A DNA stretch of 8,002 bases from Spirochaetales bacterium. Its GTDB lineage: Bacteria > Spirochaetota > Spirochaetia > Treponematales > Rectinemataceae. Shown here piece by piece: positions 1 through 5,801 of the stretch (within the stretch, counting starts at the first letter, position 1; every line of letters begins with the position of its first letter). The translations under genes and the position numbers were made by a program. Location: contig JADLKI010000014.1 in assembly GCA_015657395.1 (NCBI GenBank), forward strand, positions 180,425-188,426, read 5' to 3'. The notes beneath the pieces were generated by a model. The model worked only from the letters and a program-made list of their open reading frames with translations, was not told the DNA's origin and did no database searches.

Positions 1-495
1 CCGGGCGATGGTCTTTTCCGTATCGGGATAGGGGGTGGGGGCAATGAGCGTCAGATCAACGGCGGAGGTATTCTTGCCCGCCTCGACCAGGACAGGGGCA
101 AGATGGAGCTGGGTCGGAGTCTGATACCATCCTACCGGCTCGGCGTAGTTCTGGTGGTTGACGCCCCCGTCGCCATCGACGTCGACCCAGGCCCAGGCGA
201 CGTATTGGCCCGATGGCAGCCCTCTCAGAGTATAAGTTCCGGATGCGGAGACCCGGGTGTAACGGGTGACCCAGGGCGATTCATGAGGGCGCGCTTCTGT
301 CTCGGCCACCCTGAGTTTCGCCTTGTCCTGTTCAGGAATGGCCAGGACGTAGATAGTCCCGGGCTGGGATCCGGGAACTGCGATGCGGCCTGAGATGGAA
401 CCGGGCCTTGTATGGTCGCTGGCGCAGCCCCAGAGCAGGATAAGGAAAATGATCAGCGATCCTGAAAGCAGGAAGGAGCGATGCCCCTCATTCAT
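1..495 (-). CDS. Lipoprotein with beta-sandwich-like domain, 3' end outside window
   Basis: The frame is open from an ATG at 495 to base 1, giving 165 codons without a stop. A GGAGG ribosome binding site sits 5 bases before the ATG. The N-terminus is a lipoprotein signal peptide: a short head, a hydrophobic stretch at about residues 9-21, and the lipobox LWGC with the lipidated cysteine at 24. The mature part has an SGRI...PG strand pattern and then YTLRGLPSGQY at about 88-98, which is typical of carboxypeptidase-regulatory or prealbumin-like beta sandwiches. It is followed by DVDGDGGVN (105-113), which fits a DxDxDG calcium-binding loop. The protein is therefore probably a membrane-anchored envelope protein; its exact role is unknown. 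It starts 11 bases after the stop of the broken lipoprotein gene upstream, so the two probably formed an operon. Its base composition is clearly GC-richer than the cassette genes, marking it as backbone. Confidence 0.75.
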   Translation of the reverse strand, partial: MNEGHRSFLLSGSLIIFLILLWGCASDHTRPGSISGRIAVPGSQPGTIYVLAIPEQDKAKLRVAETEARPHESPWVTRYTRVSASGTYTLRGLPSGQYVAWAWVDVDGDGGVNHQNYAEPVGWYQTPTQLHLAPVLVEAGKNTSAVDLTLIAPTPYPDTEKTIAR

Positions 496-506
496 GGAAT
501 CCTCCG

Positions 507-832
507 TCAATGATTGAATGTCCCTCCTTGTTCCAGCAGGAGGAAAACGTAAGTCCCGCCGAAGGATATCCCATCGAGGATGCCTCGCCGGATGGCGGCG
601 CCTTTTGCACTGGCCGCGGAAGTGAATTGATACACCTCCTTGCACTCCAAATGTTTTAAGACATCCCCAATATACTGATCATAACTCACATAGCCTTCGG
701 GAAGCATCAGCTTGAACTGTGGGTTTTCGGCTTAGTACTTACGGTGAGCTTCAAAACTGCCCCAATAACCTTTACATATGCTGAGCCCTCCAGTCAAGGC
801 CAAAATCATACGAAAAACAAAGTGGCCATCAT
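507..832 (-). pseudogene. Broken small lipoprotein gene
   Basis: One continuous protein-like sequence is interrupted twice. From an ATG pair at 832-827 the frame reads MMATLFFV and then hits a stop. One base out of register, from the ATG at 809, it continues as MILALTGGLSICKGYWGSF, a plausible lipoprotein signal with the cysteine in SIC. A TAA at 734-732 then interrupts the frame, after which AENPQFKLMLPEGY and the rest run to a TGA at 509-507. The part after the TAA looks fully protein-like (SAASAKGAAIRRGILDG), so I read this as a former gene of about 108 codons with a frameshift near 810 and a nonsense mutation, not as a short gene starting at 707. The family is not recognised. The stop lies next to the ribosome binding site of the following lipoprotein gene. 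A shorter expressed product from the ATG at 707 is possible, but it has no visible ribosome binding site. Confidence 0.6.
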
Positions 833-834
833 TT

Positions 835-1292
835 ATGCTACCAATTCCTTCTTCTGAAACGACTGGTACCTTTTATCCGGTGTCTTATATCCTTGCAGAT
901 AAATGTCTTCGTACTTCATGGTTCTCCAGAGTCATTCGATATGCACACTGTCGTGCCACCGGCCTCTACCCGTCCATGCTGATCCGAATGCCGTAGTCGC
1001 GTAGAATCTGCGTGAAAGTGTTCGAGGTGAACTGGCCGCCCTGGTCGGTGTTGAAGATAACGGGTGCTCCATAGCGTTCCAGAGCTTCTTTTAAAGCCTC
1101 TTCGTAGAATCTTGAGTCCCTGCTGTTGGAAACCCGCCAGGAGAGCACCTTTATCGGATATCTTTGTGCTTTAAGAGATAGGGATACGTTGGATTCTGAG
1201 GGTACTTCACAGTTCCAGCGCGACTTTCCGGTAGCCATAGAAGGACCAGGATTCTATGATCGAACGTATTACTGGCCTATACGTTGCACACT
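835..1292 (-). mobile_element. Decayed IS3-family transposase (orfB remnant)
   Basis: Pieces of an IS3-family DDE transposase follow one another in the correct order but in different frames. They are YRPV then FYGYRKVALEL (about 1290-1210, ending in a TGA at 1209-1207); KYPQNPTYPYLLK (about 1206-1160); VLSWRVSNSRDSRF through IFNTDQGGQFTSNTF and GIRISMDG (about 1150-969); and GRGRWHDSVHIE, a TGA at 934-932, then LWRTMKYEDIYLQGY to a stop at 835-833. An extra G within 971-969 shifts the frame after MDG. The segment with the first catalytic Asp (the TDITYI region) is deleted. The second Asp (TDQG) and the Glu (HIE) remain. No terminal inverted repeats or target duplication could be identified. 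The copy is certainly inactive. It lies between the array end and the lipoprotein genes. Confidence 0.8.
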
Positions 1293-1483
1293 CTCAAGGG
1301 TTTTCAAAGGTAAACAACAAGGAAGTATGAAATGGAGAATAGTCGTACCAGAATCAAATGACCATAGGTTAATGTGTTGTTTTTTATCTTCTTGGTTTAT
1401 TCTAAAAATTATCAAAGAAGAAGATGGGATGCGAAGAAGGAGATGCATCGGACATTGCAAAATAGCTCCGCCATACACCTCCC
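1293..1483. other. Unassigned spacer between IS remnant and array end
   Basis: Nothing convincing is seen here. A minus-strand open frame (1269-1517) crosses this stretch, but it has no ribosome binding site and no recognisable motif, and it overlaps both the IS remnant and the degenerate attC. The sequence is AT-rich. It may be what remains of the upstream part of the IS element or of a lost cassette. Confidence 0.3.
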
Positions 1484-1607
1484 GTAGAACATCTCGCTTC
1501 TCCTGCGAGGCGTTCATGGCACGGTTTGTGCCTTAAGGGTCACTTCCTAGACCCAAAATAGCACATAACTGTGCCATAGCCGAATCAGGTGGAAGCGATT
1601 GTTAGAT
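1484..1607 (-). other. attC A, degenerate last attC of the array
   Basis: In the coding direction it opens with a good core site, ATCTAAC (1607-1601), and the arm AATCGCTTCCACCTG. The central stem is an imperfect pair, GGCACAGTTATGTGC against GCACAAACCGTGCC, the same stem type as attC F and C. The far arm is eroded: CAGGAGAAGCG instead of CAGGTTAAGCG, and GTTCTAC (1490-1484) where GTTRRRY is expected. The site closes the caspase-like cassette, whose stop lies 20 bases before it. Beyond it no further cassette is recognisable, so it probably marks the distal end of the array. Confidence 0.55.
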
Positions 1608-1627
1608 GCCAGTAGTTCCCTGATTCC

Positions 1628-2494
1628 TTATCCTATTCTCTTAATAATCCTCTTTCCTCTGAATATAAGCCAGATCATATGTTCCAGTACTGCTGATTCC
1701 CGATCGTATATTGTGATCTCTGCTGGGGCCATCGCCTCTTTCCATTTCTCGTCATTCCCATCCATTCCTAAATAACATGCTGAAAAATAGACCAATTTCA
1801 AGTTCCGTTTAGGTATCCTCTCCAATTCCTCATATGTATATGCTTGTAATGGATTGGTTGCGTAGACCTTTCCTCCCGCTCCATGAGACAACACTATGAG
1901 ATATCGTGATTCATTTATTCCAGCTTCAATATTCTTCTCAGTTAGTGGTAGGATTGATACCTGAGTCTTGTCTATACCTAGTTCCACTACCATTGGCGTA
2001 GCCAATTCTTTCACCATTATTTTGTTCAATGATCCAGAATCATAGATGATAGTGACTTCAGATGCTTGTTGACTGTCCTCAGGAATCACAAACACCATCA
2101 AAATGGAGTTTAGTATAATACCTGCAACCAGAAATCCAAGGATCACATTTACTACAAGAAGAAGTACTTTGATCTTTTGGAAGAAAATATTCAACTTCTT
2201 TCTCAAATTGATAATTGGATGGAACAAATCAACAAGTACATACAAAACACAAAGGCTAGGGATAATGACAATTATCCAATAATAGATGTCCGAATATATG
2301 GTAAAGATCTTAGTTTTCCAATTCAGGATAATGAGCGCTTGGCGAATCATGAACAGAATAAGAACAATAAAGGCAGATAAAGATATTTCTGATACGGTCA
2401 AATACCACTGACGAACTGTAACAGTATTTCTGGTGCTCATAGAGTATGTCTTTCTACAGATCAACCAAATCTTCGGGCGCCGAACGGCATCCAT
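1628..2494 (-). CDS. Membrane protein with caspase/CHAT-like His-Cys domain
   Basis: This 288-residue protein has two parts. The first contains three hydrophobic segments at about 36-57, 70-91 and 108-137. Positive charge before segment 1 and between segments 2 and 3 (RKKLNIFFQKIK) suggests N-inside, so the C-terminal domain may face outward; this topology is inference. The second part (about 145-288) looks like a small caspase-like fold: a beta-strand start VTIIYDSG, then LIVLSHGAGG with His204, then KLVYFSACYLG with Cys240. This His-Gly...Ser-Ala-Cys arrangement is that of clan CD peptidases (caspase, metacaspase, CHAT), giving a likely His-Cys dyad; no substrate can be inferred. The first ATG lies inside the core site (GTTAGATG) and has no ribosome binding site. 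ATG codon 19 (2440) is an alternative start that keeps all domains. It occupies a single-gene cassette between attC B and attC A, with no visible promoter. Confidence 0.7.
   Translation of the reverse strand: MDAVRRPKIWLICRKTYSMSTRNTVTVRQWYLTVSEISLSAFIVLILFMIRQALIILNWKTKIFTIYSDIYYWIIVIIPSLCVLYVLVDLFHPIINLRKKLNIFFQKIKVLLLVVNVILGFLVAGIILNSILMVFVIPEDSQQASEVTIIYDSGSLNKIMVKELATPMVVELGIDKTQVSILPLTEKNIEAGINESRYLIVLSHGAGGKVYATNPLQAYTYEELERIPKRNLKLVYFSACYLGMDGNDEKWKEAMAPAEITIYDRESAVLEHMIWLIFRGKRIIKRIG
2479..2488 (-). repeat. Small hairpin at 5' end of caspase-like cassette
   Basis: GCCGTTCGGC on the coding strand can form a 3-bp stem just inside the cassette, 4 bases after the GTTAGAT core. It is the weakest member of a set of small hairpins in the same position in five cassettes. 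The function is unknown. Confidence 0.35.
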
Positions 2495-2683
2495 CTAACG
2501 TGCGCTTAACCAGCGAAGCGCGCCCCGGAACGAAAGTGAAGGGTTGACGCGATACTTGCTGGTTGAGCGGCGTTTTTAGTTTTCTAATTACATTTTTCTT
2601 TTCTCGGTTACTTTTCACTTTTGGATACTGAAGCCTGCAAGAATCGTGACAAAGCACAAGTCTGGTTCAAGCGGTTGTTGGGC
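2493..2683 (-). other. attC B, unusually long composite site
   Basis: The coding strand opens with GCCCAAC (2683-2677) and the L'' arm CGCTTGAACCAG. It closes with GCTGGTTAAGCG and the core site GTTAGAT (2499-2493). At about 190 bp it is longer than ordinary attC sites. A second L''-like arm, CGCTCAACCAGC, lies near 2560-2575. With the closing arm it forms its own smaller attC-like stem at about 2493-2580, whose opening core is degraded to an A-rich run. The simplest reading is two attC sites in tandem, the right one keeping only its first arm and the left one having lost its first core site, through deletion of whatever lay between. No gene is present in the interval. Confidence 0.7.
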
Positions 2684-2708
2684 AAATTCTTTATATTAAG
2701 TTGAAGAT

Positions 2709-3320
2709 TTATATCCTTTTACTAAACAAAAAGCATGTTAAATCAACTTCTTTTTTAGAAATGATCATTTTTATATCTCTCTTTCCTGATTCAACAAATC
2801 CACGGTGATAGTAAAATTGATAAGTAGAACCACTATCTGTATAAAGATAGATGAGTTTCCCTTTCGTCATCTCTTCAAATCGATTAAGTAGTAGTGTACC
2901 AATGCCTTGCCCTTTGATCTGAGGATTTACCGCAAAATAGTTTATTTCTCCATCTGGGTTGTTTTTTTCATTAAAATCAATAAGCATTTTTTTATTTGCA
3001 TTATGATACTCATCAGAAGCATTTTTAGCAAAACAGTTTATTATGAATTCAGCGATTGAGATCATTATGCGATGTTTGATTGAATTGAATAATTTCTTTT
3101 CATTATTGATGTCTGCTAATAATACACCTACAAGTTTATTGTCATCATATGCACCAAGTGCAATTGAGGCTCTTGAAATTTCCAAAGACCAAAAATACTT
3201 ACTATACCAGTATAGTCCAAAAGGGGCGTCAACATACCAGTTGAGATGCATACCTTCAATAGCAAATTTTCTTGCCTCGGAAAAATCCTTTTTTTGAAGC
3301 TGACGTATTTCAATCCCCAT
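2709..3320 (-). CDS. GNAT-family N-acetyltransferase
   Basis: The protein has about 203 residues from the ATG at 3320. That ATG comes one base after the MarR stop (TGAGATG), with AAGGA 8 bases upstream. A TTG at 3356 is also in frame, but it lies inside the MarR gene and is less likely. The acetyl-CoA-binding motif A is clear: FAVNPQIKGQGIGTLLL at about 129-145, with the Q/RxxGxG/A signature as Q134-G-Q-G-I-G. It follows strand 4 (EINYF) and is followed by IYLYTDSGS and FYYHRGF, the usual motif B region. The family transfers an acetyl group from acetyl-CoA to an amine; the acceptor here is unknown and could be a drug, a polyamine or a protein. Close coupling to an autoregulated MarR gene suggests induction by a small molecule, perhaps the substrate (inference). 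It is the second gene of a two-gene cassette closed by attC B. Confidence 0.88.
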   Translation of the reverse strand: MGIEIRQLQKKDFSEARKFAIEGMHLNWYVDAPFGLYWYSKYFWSLEISRASIALGAYDDNKLVGVLLADINNEKKLFNSIKHRIMISIAEFIINCFAKNASDEYHNANKKMLIDFNEKNNPDGEINYFAVNPQIKGQGIGTLLLNRFEEMTKGKLIYLYTDSGSTYQFYYHRGFVESGKRDIKMIISKKEVDLTCFLFSKRI

Positions 3321-3321
3321 C

Positions 3322-3771
3322 TCATATTTCCTTAGACCGATTGTCACATTCGTCAATATAATTAATTCTTATAATTTCCAGCATTTCTATGAAATTTCTT
3401 ATATCTTGCTTTGAATATTTCTTGGATATTTCTTTAATGGATTTACTTATTCCTATATTATAAACTTGGCTAAGTTCTTTTGATTTCTCAGTGAGTTTTA
3501 AATAAAACTGTCTTTTATCGGTTTTGCTCTGTACTTTATATACTAACCCCATCCTCTCAAGTTCTTGAACTTTTAAAGTCACCGATGATTTTGCAATATT
3601 TAGAGAATTAGCGATTTGGCTTATTGTGCAGTTTTCAGTAACTAAAATGATATCTAAGTATAGTAAACTATTATATGTGATTTCAGTGGATCCAAAGTCA
3701 CTGTTAATTAACATCAATTCATGTAAAAGGAACTCTCTATATATCTTAACGAGTGATCTATGTAAATTCAA
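3322..3771 (-). CDS. MarR-family transcriptional regulator
   Basis: This is a 149-residue winged-helix protein, a normal length for MarR. The recognition region is ISQIANSLNIAKSSVTLKVQ (about 50-69), followed by ELERMGLV and the wing VQSKTDKRQFYLKLTEKS (about 80-97), which is the characteristic MarR wing with DKR. Flanking helices form the dimer region. The start is a TTG at 3771, chosen because AGGAG lies 7 bases upstream and no in-frame ATG with a better site exists. Its own promoter and an overlapping 28-bp palindrome lie just upstream, so it most likely represses its own cassette and releases DNA on binding a ligand. It is translationally coupled to the GNAT gene (stop and next ATG separated by one base). 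The ligand cannot be told from the sequence. Confidence 0.9.
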   Translation of the reverse strand: MNLHRSLVKIYREFLLHELMLINSDFGSTEITYNSLLYLDIILVTENCTISQIANSLNIAKSSVTLKVQELERMGLVYKVQSKTDKRQFYLKLTEKSKELSQVYNIGISKSIKEISKKYSKQDIRNFIEMLEIIRINYIDECDNRSKEI

Positions 3772-3778
3772 AAAGATA

Positions 3779-3783
3779 CTCCT
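3779..3783 (-). promoter_or_regulatory. Ribosome binding site fixing the MarR TTG start
   Basis: AGGAG on the coding strand, 7 bases before the TTG at 3771. It supports the unusual start codon. Confidence 0.75.
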
Positions 3784-3791
3784 GCATATTC

Positions 3792-3819
3792 GTTAGGTTA
3801 ATATATATAATAGCCTAAC
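3792..3819 (-). promoter_or_regulatory. Palindromic operator, probable MarR autoregulatory site
   Basis: GTTAGG and CCTAAC arms flank a TA-rich centre in an almost perfect 28-bp inverted repeat. It overlaps the -10 box and the transcription start region of the MarR promoter. MarR dimers typically bind AT-rich palindromes of about this size. The outer GTTAGG/CCTAAC arms also resemble integron core sites, but no attC arms accompany them, so an operator is the better reading. Confidence 0.7.
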
Positions 3820-3835
3820 TATCATAAGGAGTCAA
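3807..3835 (-). promoter_or_regulatory. Sigma70-like promoter of the MarR-GNAT cassette
   Basis: On the coding strand TTGACT (3835-3830) and TATTAT (3812-3807) are separated by exactly 17 bases. The -10 box lies inside the operator palindrome, so bound MarR would block RNA polymerase. The promoter is inside the cassette and would travel with it. Confidence 0.75.
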
Positions 3836-3867
3836 CTGTTTTTATTCTTTTTCTTTTGTAGATTTGC

Positions 3868-3880
3868 GCGGAGCGTCCGC
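3868..3880 (-). repeat. Small hairpin at 5' end of MarR cassette
   Basis: GCGGACGCTCCGC on the coding strand: a perfect 5-bp stem with a 3-base loop, overlapping the last base pair of the GCTAGGC core. It lies upstream of the cassette promoter, so transcripts starting there would not contain it. Confidence 0.5.
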
Positions 3881-4003
3881 CTAGCATTGGTTTAACCTTT
3901 AAATCCGCGCCTGAGCTACTGCGGAGGCTTGGTATGGTTTGCGCGATAACAGAAGAGCACAAACCATGCCAAAGGATTTATAAGGTTCAAGCAGATGTTA
4001 GGC
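3879..4003 (-). other. attC C, with altered downstream core site
   Basis: The coding strand opens with GCCTAAC (4003-3997) and GCTTGAACCTT, and closes with AAGGTTAAACC and GCTAGGC (3885-3879). L'' has one extra base relative to L', as in ordinary attC. The inner stem is GGCATGGTTTGTGC against GCGCAAACCATACC, the same type as attC A and F. The closing core has GCT where the recombination triplet should be GTT, which should weaken or block exchange at this end. The 295-codon gene ends 7 bases before the site. Confidence 0.85.
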
Positions 4004-4010
4004 ACATTTT

Positions 4011-4898
4011 CTATCCAATGATTTCCTTTATCCTATTCTCTAAGTCACTCTCATCTTTCATTTCATGCCCACGGGGAAATATTGTTGTAATGTAATGTTG
4101 TGCATATTGAAAACAACACGCTTCAAATGGTCCCATCGACTTATCAATAAACAGAAAATCAATGTTTTCTATTTCTATGTCCTCTTTACGTAATAGCTGT
4201 GCGCATTTCATTTCATTAGGATCAAATATCAGTCCAAATGGATCATTACCACTATTATCAAGCTCACCTGAATAGTCTATCGATAGATTCCCTTCTATCC
4301 ATAGCTTCTTATTCAATTCTATGCAACTAAATCTTTTTATATCTGCTATTAGCTTTATTTTATTTTTACTCTTCTTACTCTCTATATCACAAATCAATTC
4401 CCCATCATACGATGTTGTATAGATGCATCTTTTCAATGTCGGCGATAAAAATCCTTTACCAGGATCATAGTTTATTGTGTTTGACTCATAATCACATATT
4501 AACCATGAAACGAGTCCCGTTTTCTTATTTCGAGCTATCAGATAAAGCTCAAATCTACTACCCCAGAATACGCTCGTATGTACATTAAAACATCCAATAA
4601 TCGCACATTTCTTTTCAACAGTATTATCGAATATGGATACTGGCTCTAGTTCATATTCAGCAGGGAGGTATTCCCCTATAAGACTTTCATCAACCTCATA
4701 TGCTAAGAACAGACTATACGGTTCTACAACAAAACCCATATATGGATCCGCTTTTGAGCTTTTTGTGATAATCTTCTTCTGAATAAACAGAGGCAGTTTT
4801 CGAAGCAACTCTGCTCCTTGATAAACGGTTGCCACTTTCCCAGGAGTAATACGGTTTTCGACATCCTTGATATATCGCTGGGTATCTTCCTTCTTCAT
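4011..4898 (-). CDS. Hypothetical protein, possibly acetoacetate-decarboxylase-like fold
   Basis: This 295-residue protein starts at an ATG with GGAGG 4 bases upstream; the ribosome binding site lies within 30 bases of the core site, so the cassette has no room for a promoter. There is no signal peptide or membrane segment, so it is probably cytoplasmic. The middle (about 55-150) includes FVVEPYSLFLAYEVD, CAIIGCFNVHTSVFWGSRFE and SWLICDYESNTINYD. This alternation of strands recalls acetoacetate-decarboxylase-like and DUF2071-like proteins, where a substrate-bound beta cone follows a short helical start. I cannot identify the catalytic lysine of true acetoacetate decarboxylase, so this is only a fold suggestion. 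The C-terminal part (about 250-295) contains GPFEACCFQYAQHY. It forms a single-gene cassette between attC D and attC C, and the function is unknown. Confidence 0.8.
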   Translation of the reverse strand: MKKEDTQRYIKDVENRITPGKVATVYQGAELLRKLPLFIQKKIITKSSKADPYMGFVVEPYSLFLAYEVDESLIGEYLPAEYELEPVSIFDNTVEKKCAIIGCFNVHTSVFWGSRFELYLIARNKKTGLVSWLICDYESNTINYDPGKGFLSPTLKRCIYTTSYDGELICDIESKKSKNKIKLIADIKRFSCIELNKKLWIEGNLSIDYSGELDNSGNDPFGLIFDPNEMKCAQLLRKEDIEIENIDFLFIDKSMGPFEACCFQYAQHYITTIFPRGHEMKDESDLENRIKEIIG

Positions 4899-4908
4899 CT
4901 TTCCTCCG

Positions 4909-4917
4909 CCCGAAGGG
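4909..4917 (-). repeat. Small hairpin at 5' end of the 295-codon cassette
   Basis: CCCTTCGGG on the coding strand: a 3-bp stem with the loop TTC, between the GTTAGGC core and the GGAGG ribosome binding site of the gene at 4898. It shares the CCTTCGG motif with the HAD cassette hairpin. Confidence 0.45.
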
Positions 4918-4920
4918 TCT

Positions 4921-5031
4921 GCCTAACGTGCGCTTAACCAGCAACCCGAGCTTGGCGCGCAATCTGCCTCAAGGATTCGAACTGCAGATTGTGTGACAAA
5001 CCGCCGAGCCAGGTCGAAGCGGTTGTTAGAT
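4921..5031 (-). other. attC D
   Basis: The coding strand opens with ATCTAAC (5031-5025) and CGCTTCGACCTGGC, and closes with GCTGGTTAAGCG and GTTAGGC (4927-4921). Both cores match the consensus and L'' has an extra base, so this looks fully functional. The tip stem pairs CAATCTGC with GCAGATTG, around a loop containing GTTCGAATCC. The tip is nearly identical to that of attC E. The methyltransferase stop lies 1 base before the site. Confidence 0.9.
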
Positions 5032-5032
5032 T

Positions 5033-5797
5033 TCACATCCTAACCTTAATTCCCCTGTATATTATAAACTGTTGACAACACGCCATTCTTTTTATTAATT
5101 CACTTTCACATAAGTTATTCTTACTGGGCCTTGGTTCAAAAATATTTGTAATATAAATTGAACTATTAAATAGAGCAGAGACAATTTCTTCAATCGAATG
5201 AGGATAAATCGGTACCTCGAATTTCTTACCAGTAATACTTTGCATATGTTTCCATTCAACCATCCGAGGTTTTTTACTGAAATATGTAAATACCGTTCGT
5301 CCTATATTTCCCTCTTTATCTTTAATATATTCCCCACTCTCTCTAATAGGATGATTTGTACTTATTATAATCCATCCATTTATTTTCAAATGTTTTGCTA
5401 TTTCCCCTAATAACTTCCCAACATTTCTGATATATCCGATACCCATACCAATTATGATTCCATCATATTTTCTTTTTCCAAGATCAACCTTTTCGATATC
5501 GCTTTCAATAAAATTGATTGCAAGTGATTCTTTATCAGCCTTCTCCCGTGCAATTTTGATCAGTTTTTTAGAATAATCAATGCCAGTTATTTTTGCACCA
5601 CGCCTTGCCATCCATAGAGAATACCGCCCAGAGCCGCAACAAAGATCTAGTATGTTTTTATTTTCAATATCTGTAAGTAATTTATATACAGCTGGGCTCT
5701 CTGCAATGCTATTGTGGCTGTTCCCACAATCCACAAATGAATCGTATTGCAAGGCAGATTCATCATAGGCGTTTTTAATTTTACATTTGGTATTCAT
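5033..5797 (-). CDS. Class I SAM-dependent methyltransferase
   Basis: This 254-residue protein has a Rossmann-type methyltransferase core. Motif I is NILDLCCGSGRYSLWMARRG (about 48-67, with D51 and the G-S-G loop). The post-I strand ITGIDYS ends with the acidic residue D74 that usually binds the ribose. IESDIE at about 97-102 is motif II. YDGIIIGMGIGYI and LKINGWIIISTNHP are the later strands. The family transfers methyl from S-adenosylmethionine, often to small molecules or tRNA; the target here is not evident. The start ATG lies 4 bases after the HAD stop, and AAGGGA in the HAD 3' end serves as ribosome binding site. The two genes share one cassette and should be translated together. The stop abuts the attC D core site, a tight fit typical of cassettes. 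Confidence 0.88.
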   Translation of the reverse strand: MNTKCKIKNAYDESALQYDSFVDCGNSHNSIAESPAVYKLLTDIENKNILDLCCGSGRYSLWMARRGAKITGIDYSKKLIKIAREKADKESLAINFIESDIEKVDLGKRKYDGIIIGMGIGYIRNVGKLLGEIAKHLKINGWIIISTNHPIRESGEYIKDKEGNIGRTVFTYFSKKPRMVEWKHMQSITGKKFEVPIYPHSIEEIVSALFNSSIYITNIFEPRPSKNNLCESELIKRMACCQQFIIYRGIKVRM

Positions 5798-5801
5798 AAT
5801 C

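Noticed and set aside
103..393. Plus-strand open frame of 96 codons
   Set aside because: It is a shadow of the lipoprotein gene on the minus strand, which has a signal peptide, a ribosome binding site and plausible composition. The plus frame has no motif.
1269..1517. Minus-strand open frame of 82 codons
   Set aside because: There is no ribosome binding site, and it straddles attC A and the IS remnant. Composition and motifs do not look like a protein.
1126..1536. Plus-strand open frame of 136 codons
   Set aside because: It covers the transposase remnant and the degenerate attC on the other strand and has no recognisable domain.
2454..2657. Minus-strand open frame of 67 codons
   Set aside because: It lies within the composite attC B, and palindromic arms explain the sequence.
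3792..3819. GTTAGG/CCTAAC palindrome as an attI or minimal attC site
   Set aside because: The core-like arms lack L''/L' boxes and the site lies between a promoter and a ribosome binding site. A regulator operator fits better.
4953..4998. tRNA-like T-arm sequence (GTTCGAATCC) in attC D and E
   Set aside because: No acceptor stem, anticodon arm or CCA end is present, and the sequence is explained as the loop of the attC tip stem.
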